DNA of 64,000 bases from Rhyzopertha dominica (Eukaryota; Arthropoda; Insecta; Coleoptera; Bostrichidae). Below the pieces are notes generated by a model that did not search any database, was not told where the DNA came from, and was given only the letters and a program-made list of their open reading frames with translations. This document shows, in pieces, positions 27,090-38,726 of this stretch. The translations under genes were made by a program, and so were the position numbers. The stretch is from the NCBI GenBank assembly GCA_025024175.1, contig QCXZ01000045.1, positions 1,490,649 through 1,554,648 of the forward strand, in the 5' to 3' direction. The stretch's first letter is position 1, and each line of letters begins with the position of its first letter.

Positions 27090-30000
27090 TATATAACAAA
27101 TTTAAGTGCAGATAATAGTGCAAACGCGTGATTTGTCGCCTTGAATGACGTATCGTACGAGATTCAACATAAACAAAGTGTTATGTTTCAGTTTGATAGA
27201 TGGGGTTTATCACCTAATGGTTAATTTAGCTTTCTAAACCTAATGCAGACCTGATGTATTGCTTGTCTAGACGAGCACACACGACTGGCAGTGTCTAAGC
27301 TTTTGATCATGAGGTATTGTATTGATACAGATAAGTATACATAACAAATTAATATGTAGATAATGATGCAAACGCGTGTTTGTTGCCTTGCATGGCGTTA
27401 TCGAAGGAGATTCGACATTAACAAAGTGTTATATGTCCGCGTTAGATACATGGAGTTTATCACCTAACGGTTAATTTAGCTTTCTAAACTTAATGCAGAC
27501 CTGATGTATTGCTTGTCTAGACGAGCACACTGATCTGGCAGTGTCCTTAGCTTTTGATCATGAGGTATTTCAAAATGCATCGAGCAATTGTACTGCTACT
27601 GTTAAGTATATATAACAAATTTAAGTGCAGATAATAGTGCAAACGCGTGATTTGTCGCCTTGAATGACGTATCGTAGGAGAATCAACATCAACAAAGTGT
27701 TATATGTTTCAGTTTGATAGATGGGGTTTATCACCTAATGGTTAATTTAGCATTCTAAACCTAATGCAGACCTGATGTACTGCTTATCTAGACGAGCACA
27801 CACATATGGCAGTATATAAGCTCATGATCATCAGGTATATCCATAAAGCATCGAGCAATTGTACTGCTACTCTTAATCTATATAAGAAATCTAAATGCAA
27901 ATGATGGTGCAAACGCGTGTTTTGTCGCCTTGAATGTTGTAACGTGGCGATTCGACATTCACAAGGAGTTGCATGTTCGGTTAGCTAGTTGCAGTTTATC
28001 TCCTAATGGATAATTTAGGTTTCTAAACCTCATGCAGACGTGATGTATTGCTAGTCCAGACGAGCACAAGCACCTGGCAGTGTCTAAGCTTTTGATCATG
28101 AGGTATGTTTCAGTTTGATAGATGGGGTTTATCACCTAATGGTTAATTTAGCTTTCTAAACCTAATGCAGACCTGATGTATTTCTTGTCTAGACGAGCAC
28201 ACTCATCTGACAGTGTCTAAATTTTTGATCAAGAGGTATTTCCAAAATGCATCGAGCAATTGTATTGATACTGGTAAGTATACATAACAAATTAATGTGT
28301 AGNTAATGGTGCAAACGCGTGTTTGTTGCCTTGCATGGCGTATCGAAGGAGATTCGACAATAACAAAGTGTTATATGTCTGCGTTGATACATGGAGTTTA
28401 TCACCTATCGGTTAATTTAGCTTTCTAAAGCTAATGCAGACCTGATGTAATGCTTGTCTAGACGAGCACACTGATCTGGCAGTGTCTTAGCTTTTGATCA
28501 TNAGGTATTTCAAAATGCATCGAGCAATTGTACTGCTACTGTTAAGTATATATAACAAATTTAAGTGCAGATAATAGTGCAAACGCGTGATTTGTCGCCT
28601 TGAATGACGTATCGTACGAGATTCAACATAAACAAAGTGTTATATGTTTCAGTTTGATAGATGGGGTCTATCACCTAATGGTTATTTAGCTTTCTAAACC
28701 TAACACAGACCTGATGTACTGCTTATCTAGACCAGCACACACATATGGCAGTGTATAAGCTCATGATCATCAGGTATATCCATAAAGCATCGAGCAACTG
28801 TACTGCTACTCTTAATCTATAGAAGAATTCTAAATGCAAATGATGGTGCAAACGCGTGTTTTGTCGCTTTGAATGTGGTAATGTGGCGGTTCGACATTCA
28901 CAAGGAGTTGCATGTTCGGTTAGCTAGTTGCAGTTTATCTCCTAATGGATAATTTAGGTTTCTAAACCTAATGCAGACGTGATGTATTGCTAGTTCAGAC
29001 GAGCACACGCATCTGGCAGTGTCTAAGCTTTTGATCATGAGGTATTTCCAAAATGCATCGAGTAATTGTATTGATACTGGTAAGTATACATAGCAAATTA
29101 AAATGCAAATAGTGCAAACGCGTGTTTGTCGCCTTGCATGGCGTATCGTTGGAGATTCGACAATACCAATGTGTTATATGTCTGCGTTAGAAACAGAGTT
29201 AATCACCTAATGGTTAATTTAGCTTTCTAAACCTAATGCAGACCTGATGTATTGCTTGTCTAGACGAGCACACACAACTGGCAGTGTCTAAGCTTTTGAG
29301 CAGGAGATATTTCCAAAATGCATCGAGCAATTTTATTGATACTGGTAAGTATACATAACAAATTAATATGTAGATAATTGTGCAAACGCGTGTTTGTTGC
29401 CTTGCATGGCGAATCGTAGGAAATTCGACATTAACAAAGTGATATATGTCTGCGTTAGATACATGGAGTTTATCACCTAATGGTTAATTTAGCATTCTAA
29501 ACCTAATGCAGACCTGATGTATTGCTTGTCTACAACTGGCAGTGTCTAAGCTTTTGATCATGAGGTAATTCCAAAATGCATAGAGCAATTGTATTGATAC
29601 TGGTAAGTATACATAACAAATTAATATGAATATAATGGTGCAAACGCGTGCTTGTTGCCTTGCATGTCGTATCGAAGGAGATTCGACATTAACAAAGTGT
29701 TATATGTCTGCGTTAGATAGATGGAGTTTATCACCTAATGGTTAATTTAGCTTTCTAAACCCAATGCAGACCTGATGTATTGCTTGTCTAGGCGAGCACA
29801 CACAACTGGCAGTGTCTAAGCTTTTGATCATGAGGTATTGTATTGATACTGGTAAGAATACATAACAAATTATTATGTAGATAATTGTGCAAACACGTGT
29901 TTGTTGCCTTACATGGCGTATCGTAGGAAATTCGACATTAACAAAGTGTTATATGTCTGCGTTAGATACATAGAGTTTATCACCTAATGGTTAATTTAGC

Positions 30001-31617
30001 TTTCTAAACCTAATGCAGACCTGATGTATTGCTTGTCTAGACGAGCACAGACAACTGGCAGTGTCTAAGCTTTTGATCGAGTTATTTCCAAAATGCATCG
30101 ACCAATTTGTATTGGTACTGGTAAGTATACATAACAAATTAATATGTAGATAATGGTGCAAACGCGTGTTTGTTGCCTTGCATAGTGTATCGAAAGAGTT
30201 TCGACATTAATAAAGAGTTATATGTTTGCGTTAGATACATGGAGTTTAGCACCTAATGGTTAATTTAGCTNTCTAAACCTAATGCAGACCTGATGTATTG
30301 CTTGTCCAGACGAGCACACGCATCTGGCAGTGTCTAAACTTTTGATCAAGAGGTATTTCCAAAATGTATCGAGCAATTGTATTGATACTGATAAGTATAA
30401 ATAACAAATTGAAATGCGACTGTTAAGCATATATAAGAAATCTGAATGCAAATAATGGTGCAAAGGCGTGTTTTGTCGCCTTGAAAGGGGTATCGTAGCG
30501 ATTCGACATTCACAAGGAGTTGCATGGTTCGGTTAGATAGATGCAGTTTATCACCTAATGGTTAATTTAGCTTTCTAAACCTAATGCAGACCTGATGTAT
30601 TGCTTGTCTAGACGAGCGCAGACAACTGGCAGTGTCTAAGCTTTTGATCATGAGGTATTTCCAAAATGCATCGAGTAATTGTATTGATACTGGTAAGTAT
30701 ACATAACAAAGTAAAATGCAGATAATAGTGCAAACGCGTGTTTGTTGCCTTGCATGGCGTATCGAAGGAGATTCGACATTAACAAAGTGTTATATGTCTG
30801 CATTAGATACATGGAGTTTATCACCTAATGGTTAATTTAGCTTTCTAAACCTAATGCAGACCTGATGTATTGCTTGTCTAGACAAGCACACACAACTGGT
30901 AGTGTTTAAGCTTTTGATCATGAGGTATTTCCAAAATGCATTGAGCAATTGTATTGATATTGGTAAGTATACATAACAAATTAATATGTAGATAATGGTG
31001 CTAACGCGTGTTTGTTGCCTTGCATAGTGTATCGAAAGAGATTCGACATTAATAAAGAGTTATATGTTTGCGTTAGATACATGGAGTTTATCACCTAATG
31101 GTAAATTTAGCTTTCTAAACCTAATGCAGACCTGATGTATTGCTAGTCCAGACGAGCACAAGCATCTGGCAGTGTCTAAGCTTCTGATCATGAGGTATTT
31201 CCAAAATGCATCGAGTAATTGTATTGATACTGGTAAGTATACATAACAAATTAAAATGCAGATAATAGTGCAAACGCGTGTTTGTTGCCTTGCATGGCGT
31301 ATCGAAGGAGATTCGACATTAACAAAGTGTTATATGTCTGCATTAGATACATGGAGTGTATCACCTAATGGTTAATTTAGCTTTCTAAACCTAATGCAGA
31401 CCTGATGTATTGCTTGTCTAGACGAGCACACACAACTGGTAGTGTTTAAGCTTTTGATCATGAGGTATTTCCAAAATGCCTTGAGCAATTGTATTGATAT
31501 TGGTAAGTATTACATAACAAATTAATATGAAGATAATGGTGCAAACGCGTGTTTGTCGCCTTGCATGGCGTATCGTAGGAGATTCGAAAATACCAATGTG
31601 TTATATGTCTGCGTTAG
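27090..31617 (+). repeat. satellite array, segment 3 (right edge)
   Basis: The satellite resumes at the duplicated TATA in the same orientation and runs to the fold-back at 31618. Monomers from about 29770 to 30800 closely match those at about 2870 to 3900, including the unusual fused monomer with gaaatgcgactgttaag at about 3511 and 30411. The same multi-monomer arrangement is therefore present at both ends of the array, about 27 kb apart. No gene is visible. Confidence 0.95.
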
Positions 31618-31654
31618 ATACGCAGTACTAACGCAGACATATAACACATTGGTA
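31591..31654. repeat. fold-back of satellite sequence at the array edge
   Basis: A perfect 27-bp inverted repeat (31591..31617 and 31628..31654) made of satellite sequence surrounds the 10-bp spacer atacgcagta. The left arm is the normal array (taccaatgtgttatatgtct onward). The right arm is the same sequence reversed, running directly into the LTR of the gypsy element. The array therefore inverts for 27 bp exactly at its edge. Confidence 0.9.
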
Positions 31655-31923
31655 ACAAATACACAGCTTCTAAGCGAAAATCACTTGACAACTTTATTCC
31701 ACGTACATTTACATTAAACGATAAGATATTAAATTTAGGGTTATGTATTTCGCGGGAGATCGGTACGACCAGCCAACCCACACGCGGAATCTGATGCGTC
31801 TCTACTGCTTCTGCGTTCAACGCTTCCTATTGGTGGTTCGGCAGGGCGTTCGGCTATTGGCTGCTGGCGCTGCGGTATCGCCGGACTGTGTGCCAGGTTG
31901 CCAAACTTGGTCTTGGTGTTACA
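31654..31923 (-). repeat. 3' LTR of the gypsy element
   Basis: 270 bp, matching 36220..36489 except at 31706 (C against T) and 31779 (C against A). On the minus strand it begins TGTAAC after the polypurine tract and ends ...tatttgtt. An AATAAA polyadenylation signal is present (ctttattcc on the plus strand, at about 31693). The pol reading frame runs into it and stops at 31741. Confidence 0.93.
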
Positions 31924-34113
31924 GTCTCCCCCTTTGGNTTCCAGTACCGCCTCGGTTGGAATCCAACGATCGATGGATTGTTGATCTGTAACACACAGAA
32001 ACGTGATTGGATCTTTGACACAACAAGAAGATGAGCATGGTATCCTCGGACGGTGTGTTCGACGGGGTCGTCCCTGCATTAGTTCTACAGGAACCTCCTC
32101 GGGGTCATNGTTGTCTTCTGTCTCAAGGGATGATTCTTCATCGGTAGTCGGGTCAACCTCNGGACACTGAGCTTGCGATTTTCTGGGGCGTCCCTTCTTN
32201 CGCAGGGGGCGCACGGGCTNTGGATCGGCAGCCTCGCTTGAGTTAAAATGTCGTAAGGCAGAAGTGTGGTACGTTCCCAAGATACGTGACGGATCGTCGG
32301 AATGCGCGATACGAAATGTCGTTGGCGAACACTGTTCCACTATTTCATATGGTCCATCACGGCGCGGGGCAAATTTTGAAGTGTACTGTTGGGCACTATT
32401 GCTTAAAGCGTGTACTTCGACCAACACCTTATCGCCTACTTTGTATGGTGGCACGGCTCGACGACGTTTATCGGCGTTTTCTTTATAAGTATCTTGACGA
32501 CGTTCACTATTTTCGCGTACGCGTTGCATAGTTATTGTCACTTGTTTCAAGTGTGGTAGGAGCTCATCAACTATATTTTCATTTTGCGCGATGGGGCGGA
32601 AATCGTTAGTAATGTCACTCGGTACACGCATATCACGGGCGAAACACAGATAAGCTGGAGTGAATCCGGTCGTTTGATGTGGAGCATTATTCATGGCAAA
32701 TCGAATGGACGGTAACATTTCTTTCCATCGGTTATGATTATCTCGTACCAGTATTGCTAACTGAGTTTTAAGATCGCGATTACGTCTTTCTTCCGGATTT
32801 GATTGTGGACAATAATTAGGGTTAAGGCACTGTTTGATTCCAAAATTATAAGTGACGATTTGCATTATTTCGCCAACAAACTGTGAACCGTTATCGCTTA
32901 TAATTCTTCGAGGACTGCCATAACGTAAAATGATTTCGTCAATCAGACAACGCGCACAAGCTTCAGCGGTTGCTTTTTGTAATGGAAATAACTCAATCCA
33001 TTTGGTGGCAGTATCTTCCACGGCAAAGACCCATCTTTCACCAGTCGGTGCCTCTGGTAGAGGTCCAAATAGGTCCATAGCCAGAGTTTCAAAACGTTGG
33101 GCCATCACAGGTGTTTGTAATAAACCAGCGGGTTTAAGGTTGTTTGGCTTGTATCGTTGACAGTCAACACATTTTTTTATATGAGCGGTTACATCTCTTC
33201 TGAGAGTAGGCCAATAATATAGGTTAGCAATTTTACGAACGGTTTTCTCTACACCATAATGTCCTGCGGCAGGTGAATCATGATGTTCGTAGAGTATTTT
33301 AGGTATCATAGTTTTCGGCAAGTATAATTGAGCTTCTTCGCTTTCGGATTCAGGTGAGTATCGGTAGAGAATCCCTTGATTCATAATGAATCCACGATTC
33401 GTATATCGAGCAAAATTAACTTGATCTGGATTTGACATTTCAAAACATTCGATGATCTTTTGAATTTCTCCATCAGCCAGCTGCTGGGCTCGCTTTTCTC
33501 TAGCAGATTGGCTTTCCATCGTCACAGCCACCGTGCAAATATCACAAGTACGTTGAGTGTCCTGAAAACACTGCGGTCGAGACAGGGTATCGGCTATGAC
33601 ATTACTTTTTCCGGGAATGTACTCCATTTGAATATCAAAACCTTGCAGCATCAATGACCATCTTGCTAAGCGACCACTAGGAGATTTGAGCGACATTAAC
33701 CACTTTAATGGCTGATGGTCAGACTTAACTATAACTGGTGATCCTTCTAGATATCCACGGAATTTGTTTATAGCATATACAACCGCTAATGCTTCACGCT
33801 CCGTTGTGCTATAGTTACACTCGGCTGTTGTGAGCAGTCTACTGGCAAACTCGACAGGTCGTTCGTCTTCTTTCTCCCCCTGGAGCAGACATGCTCCAAT
33901 GGCATAAGAGCTGGCATCAGTCTTTAGAACAAACGGGAGATTTAAATCGGCTTGTCTTAGAATAGGTGCTGTAGTTAACAATCGTTTGATCGTTTCAAAA
34001 CTTTGATTCTCTTCTGTACCCCACTTAAAAACTGCATTTTTGCGCAACAAGTTACTAATTGGTCGCGATACATCTGCAAAATTGGGTATAAAGCGACGGA
34101 ACCAGCTACATGT
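31741..34113 (-). pseudogene. pol: RNase H and integrase part of gypsy pol
   Basis: Same frame as the upstream gag-pol, separated only by the TAA at 34114..34116. It shows the RT-connection region; RNase H with VLKTDASSYAIGACLL and ATTEREALAVVYA-like sequence (TTEREALAVVYAI); YIPGKSNVIADTLSR; the integrase zinc domain (HHDSPAAGHYGVEKT...YYWP...CVDCQR); and the integrase core with Asp in AMDLFGP, Asp in ISDNGSQF about 60 residues later and Glu in SNPEERRNRDLK about 35 residues after that. KVGDKVLVEV marks the C-terminal fold. The tail contains several undetermined residues and reads across the polypurine tract into the 3' LTR. Catalytic residues appear intact, so inactivation comes from the upstream stop and missing start. 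Confidence 0.9.
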
Positions 34114-36204
34114 TTATAAGAACGACATTGCATGTTTTATTGAACGTGGCGGGGTCATTTCAACGATCGCACGTATTTTATCCGGATCTGGTTCGATTCC
34201 TGCAGGAGTAATTACATGACCAAGATATTTAACACGTGGACTAATAAATGTGCATTTATCGAGATTGGCATGTAGATTAAACATCTTCATCCTATCAAAC
34301 AGTCGCTGAAAATCATCAAGGTGCTGATTAAAATCCGTTGACAACAAGATTATGTCATCCAGATACGCTAGTAGAGTTATGTCGGCAAGACCAGATCTTA
34401 GACGGTCTATCAGCCTTTGGAAGGTGGAGGGGGCGTTACGCAACCCAAATGGCATGCGTATAAATCTGTAAATGCCAAAAGGCGTTATGAAAGCCGTTTT
34501 GTCCCTATCTGATTCTTTGACAGCAACTTGATGGTATCCAGCTCGCAAGTCTAAGGTAGACATGTAGGTTGTAGCGCCAGTGGCGTGGAGCAAGTCATCC
34601 AACCTTGGGAGCGGATATCTATCCGGAACAGTGACACTGTTCAATTGTCTGTAATCGACGCATAATCGAAAACTTCCGTTCTTTTTTGGCACTAATACAG
34701 CTGGTGCTGAAAACGGAGAGTCACATTCTTCTATCACGCCGCTTTCGAGCAACTTTTCAATTTCTTCCTTCATTATTTGAGATTTTTTTGGAGATAAACG
34801 ATACGGTGGTACCGAAATAGGAGTATCATCGGTAAGTTTAATGGAATGCTCCGCATATGGAGTCGGTTTCACATTTTCCGAAAATATTTCTTTGTTTTTA
34901 TTCAGAAGCACTTCTAATTCATTTTGTTGATTTTCTGTTAGATGTGGACCTTCATCTAAACGCAATTCTAATTCTAAAATATTGATACATTCATGTTCCG
35001 CTTTTGATTCTTTATAAAAGCAAAAATATTTCGTTGGTTGATCAGCAAAGCTCCATACCATATGCGCGAGATCACTTAACATGACAGCTGCACGGATGAA
35101 ATCGACACCTAAAAGTGTTTTGTTGTCTGCGTGATCAGGTATTGCTATAAAAGTAGTCCGAATACTTCGTCCCTGTAGTAGTACATCACAATCAAATATG
35201 TGGGTGCTTACGTTTCGCGTAACACCGTCTGCAAGGGTAAGTAGTTTGTTTTTCTGANCATAGAGAATATTATTTTTCAACAAATGATTGTAAAAACCCT
35301 GTCCTGCAATGGAACACTTTGCTCCTGTATCTATATACGCTAAACCAGTTAAATTTGCCACACTCACTTGGATAAGTGGTCGACTTTCATCCTGGCTATT
35401 TATCTCAGTAAGTAATAAATCAAGAGTAGCGGCACTTGTTTTTTTATTACAGTTTGGACAGTTTGATCGAACAAATCCGGGAGTATTGCAACCGAAACAG
35501 TGTATAGGCATTGCATTGTTAACGCGATTTACCGTTTGAACTGGCGCAGGCGCAGTCTTACTGTTATTACTCGCTGAAGGCGCAACCGTTCCACTGTTTT
35601 GTTGTGAGGCAAGAAACTTGCGGCATTCTTGCTTCGAATGTCCAATGTTGTTGCAAAAGTTACAACGAATACGCGGTTTAGTCTCTGCCGGTTTTGCGAT
35701 TTCTGCAAAAGAATCTTCGATGGATCGCGCGCGTTGAATGAGCGTATCAAACGATGTGACGTCATCCCGCGAAAGGCGATGTCGAATTTTGCGATTTAAA
35801 AGTCCATATATCATATCTAACTTATGTTGCTCGTGCAACATAGGAGTGGAGGGTAAATGTAAAAGGAGCGCTCGCGCATTTGTTACAAACACGTCAGTTG
35901 GCTCATTTTCTGCTTGTTCTTTAGAAAGTAATTCCTTAAAAATTTTATGAGCAGGTTTGCGCACACCAAACGCGTGTCTAATCGCAACTAAAGCGTCATT
36001 CCAGTTAGCAATCGAGGATTTAATTCCTTGCCACCATTTAGCGGCCATTTTATCAAGTAACATGGGTAGTCCACGCAGCGCATTATCATCCGAAACACGA
36101 ACACAGTCTTTGTAAATACTAATAGCGTTAATAAAAGCTTCAATATCCACTTTTGTAACACGTAGGTTAGTACGCGTTATTAAAGAAATTTTGAGGGGAA
36201 TCAC
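34114..36204 (-). pseudogene. gag-pol: gag, protease and reverse transcriptase of the gypsy element
   Basis: 697 codons. Residues 50-160 resemble a retrotransposon Gag (KWWQGIK, a helical capsid-like region). A CCHC zinc knuckle CNFCNNIGHSKQEC lies at about 181-194. A second knuckle at about 236-249 (CFGCNTPGFVRSNC) has Phe where His is expected. The aspartic protease motif YIDTGAKCSIAG is at about 290. Reverse transcriptase covers about 455-690, with RLCVDYRQLN, LDLRAGYHQV, MPFGLRNAPSTF and catalytic YLDD at 614-617. The first codon is GTG directly beside the LTR, so the natural start is lost. The frame stops at TAA (34114..34116), but the same frame continues downstream with the rest of pol, so this is a single nonsense change and not a domain end. 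Confidence 0.9.
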
Positions 36205-36219
36205 ACGCGGTGAAATGAC

Positions 36220-36489
36220 AACAAATACACAGCTTCTAAGCGAAAATCACTTGACAACTTTATTCCACGTATATTTACATTAAACGATAAGATATTAAAT
36301 TTAGGGTTATGTATTTCGCGGGAGATCGGTACGACCAGCCAACCAACACGCGGAATCTGATGCGTCTCTACTGCTTCTGCGTTCAACGCTTCCTATTGGT
36401 GGTTCGGCAGGGCGTTCGGCTATTGGCTGCTGGCGCTGCGGTATCGCCGGACTGTGTGCCAGGTTGCCAAACTTGGTCTTGGTGTTACA
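36220..36489 (-). repeat. 5' LTR of the gypsy element
   Basis: 270-bp partner of 31654..31923. Its inner edge (36219) joins gag-coding sequence with no untranslated leader. Its outer edge abuts a BEL/Pao pol fragment at 36490. Reading the gag frame upstream into this LTR meets a stop at 36247..36249 without any ATG. Confidence 0.93.
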
Positions 36490-36869
36490 GTAGCAGTAAT
36501 TGCTTCAAAGTAAACTTCCTGAGTATGTTTAACCCAGCACATAAGAGGGTTCTGAAGTTCAGCACACGATAAAATGGCACTGGATTGACGATTTAAGGGT
36601 TTCCTGCAATTGTAAATGAAACAAAGGCACCAAGCAGTGATTCTTCGCAGGGAATAAAGGTCAGAAAAACGCTGCAAAACTTCACTCTCTTTGGTTTTCA
36701 CAGTTATTGTTGAGATCAACGCATGGACGAGCTTTCGTTCGTGAATATTATCAGAAGCAACGATACGTTTTCTGAAATTGGCCATTCTGCGCAAGGAAGC
36801 TTCAGCCATGGAGGGCCAGTCCACCAAAGATCGCAGCAACTGATATTCGAAGGCAGCAATCCTCTACAT
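36490..36869 (-). pseudogene. BEL/Pao pol fragment
   Basis: An open minus-strand frame reads RIAAFEYQLLRSLVDWPSMA, then FSDLYSLRRITAWCLCFIYN, then SCAELQNPLMCWVKHTQEVY. The pattern R.ITAWCLRF..N followed by L...EL..A...W.KH.Q..F is characteristic of the region between reverse transcriptase and integrase in BEL/Pao elements (family knowledge). A stop precedes it near 36869. On its 3' side it is cut by the 5' LTR of the gypsy element at 36490, and the remainder is not found on the far side of that element. Confidence 0.7.
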
Positions 36870-37230
36870 GCATTATTTTCATTAGATAAATTTTGAACAA
36901 AAGCCCATATACAGAACAGTAGGCACTGTAAATGCGGACCGAAGGACCAGTTTTATGTCGCGAAGGAAAGCGAATAGTAAGTAGGATTAGGACTTACGTA
37001 ATGTAGATTTTAGCAAACAGATACTGCAGGGGTGCAGTACTTGGCTGGTCTTCTTGATGAAAACTAATAGCTTTAGTGTACACACCACGAAATTCGGTGC
37101 AACTTACTGGTCTGCTCAGGAGAGACAAGAGAAAATAGCAAATGGAACAAATGGAATAAAAGGAGCAACAAAAAACTGGATCCAACATCCAACAATTAAC
37201 TAGGCAGAAAAGTGATACGTAATAAACCAG
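36870..37230. other. no recognisable feature
   Basis: AT-rich sequence with no supported open frame, repeat or RNA gene. Confidence 0.5.
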
Positions 37231-37860
37231 CTAAACGATGTCAGACATTTGTTTTGAATCAAAATAAAGTTCCTGAGAGGATTTCGAGTATTCTTGCTTA
37301 CTGGTTCTAAAAAGAGGTGAAAATTTAAGAAATAATCGGTTTGAAATATTACTGTTTGAACATGTCTTACAAAATTTAACCAATTTTTTTGTAGTGTTGC
37401 GGTTAACTCCATTCTTGATTAATTTAGTCGTCTCAATACCAAATTTGGGTACGTTGTTATTTCTTATAAATGATTTCAACTGCCTCCACGCTAATTCTAT
37501 TGGGTTGAAGATGCAGTGGTACGGAGGAATACGCAACAGTGTGCCCAAGTTCTTCAGCCACTTTGTCTACATTAAATTCTTTTTCGTAGGTAGGCGTATA
37601 AAGTAATTCTAACCATTCTTTTTTTGTGTAGCTTGGTGGTAATATAAATTTATTTTCCCAATAAAATTTTGAATTTCTTTGTTTGCGGTGCCATTTATGA
37701 CCTCTTCATATTGTTGGGTGTGATATGGAGAATTATTCATCACGATATCGCTATTGTTGGGCAGATATGGCAATAAAGTTTCTTTAAACCATCACCCAAC
37801 CAAATATCGTTTGTATTCAACAAAAGTCGTGGTGTGAATATAGGATGGTGTACTCGCCAG
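37231..37860 (-). pseudogene. Tc1/IS630-type (DDE_3) transposase remnant
   Basis: In shifting minus-strand frames one can read ETLLPYLPNNSDIVMNNSPY, then ENKFILPPSYTKKEWLELLY, then EEFNV-like sequence with VDKVAEELGHTV, then LRIPPYHCIFNPIELAWRQL. This is the catalytic half of DDE_3 transposases: VMDNA.YH (here VMNNSPYH, with Asn in place of the catalytic Asp), ...HGH.VLRLPPYHC..NPIE.IW...K with the final acidic residue in NPIE. At least two frameshifts and the Asp-to-Asn change make it dead. The N-terminal helix-turn-helix half is not visible. Confidence 0.75.
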
Positions 37861-38726
37861 CTCGACGCGTTTCCGCATCGGACGCGCAGTGACGTCAGTA
37901 ACGAGTATTTTTGGTCGCCTTACAATGCTTAGGGCGTAAGACGAACACAATTAATTTGAGTTTATTAAGAACCTAAGGTTCTGTCTGGCTTGCAATCACT
38001 ATTGTAGTTAAGAAAAATAAGATCGAATTTCCAAACAATTTATTAAATCAATTAAAACAAACGTTACAAGAAAAGAACTATTAAAAATAATTGTTTGTGA
38101 ATTTTGACATTTTTCGTTGCAGCTTTCGTTTGGAATTTTCAAAACTAATTTCTTTTATTAATATGTCCCAACCTTATGTTTAAGTTCTAGTTCTAATTAA
38201 ACATAACAAAACATCATCACGCATATCCTTAAAGAACGCCTTTACTAGATCTAATAATTTATTATTATTTTCTTCAAAAAATAACTTGCCATGAAATTTT
38301 ACAAATTCAACATCAATTAAACGTGGACTGTTTTGTATCGTTTGATTTTTAATATATCATAAGTAGTTTATTGAGCAATACATAGTGCGTCTTGTATTTT
38401 ATATTACGAACTTGAATAGCTTTCTCATTAGCAACAGTAAGCAAAAATAACACAAAATAATACTTAATATAAGAACACATCAGAGACATCCCGACAATGG
38501 CTTATTAACTCCATGTGATCTTTCATGAGAACCGTACAATAAACATATCTGATATTAGTAGACATAATGTGTAATATAGTATGAAAGTTTTTATTCGATA
38601 AGGTTACAAATAACAGGAAACGGTCATAGGCTACTGAGTTACTTAAAAATAAGTACCTACAATACCCATTCAGTACCTAACCGTCAGATAGTTTCAGTAA
38701 GAGTTTGGTATTATATTTTTTTTATA
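37861..38726. other. no recognisable feature
   Basis: AT-rich non-coding sequence with a short GC-richer patch at about 37861..37940. No gene, RNA or clear repeat was identified. Confidence 0.5.

Larger units (their letters stand above)
31654..36489 (-). mobile_element. Ty3/gypsy LTR retrotransposon
   Basis: The element is 4,836 bp on the minus strand: 5' LTR at right, gag-pol, polypurine tract, 3' LTR at left. Domain order is gag zinc knuckle, aspartic protease, reverse transcriptase, RNase H, integrase, which defines the Ty3/gypsy class; there is no env. The polypurine tract aaagggggagac lies directly upstream of the 3' LTR (which begins TGTAAC). LTRs differ at 2 of 270 positions, so insertion looks recent. 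Still, no target duplication is visible (left flank attggt, right flank gtagcag). The sequence just inside the 5' LTR offers no recognisable tRNA primer-binding site, and gag lacks a start codon. Ns occur in the 3' part of pol. Confidence 0.93.

Noticed and set aside
1..31617. Dozens of minus-strand open frames of 60-85 codons (MINSMYLTQ..., MMLNLLRYV... types) across the satellite
   Set aside because: They recur with each monomer, shift frame between monomer types, change with every indel and have no start or terminator context. They are repeat by-products.
1..31617. CRISPR-like array
   Set aside because: The repeat unit is about 270 bp with no short spacers, and the whole context is eukaryotic. 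It is a satellite.
1..31617. CENP-B box in the monomers
   Set aside because: The nTTCGnnnnAnnCGGGn pattern is not matched around the recurring agattcgacattaac stretch, so I make no centromere claim from that motif.
34050..34050. Separate start for the second pol open frame
   Set aside because: The apparent first residue is a TTG codon and the frame is continuous with the upstream gag-pol apart from one TAA.
31654..36489. Endogenous retrovirus with envelope
   Set aside because: No env-like open frame lies between integrase and the 3' LTR; pol runs straight into the LTR, so this is a plain LTR retrotransposon.
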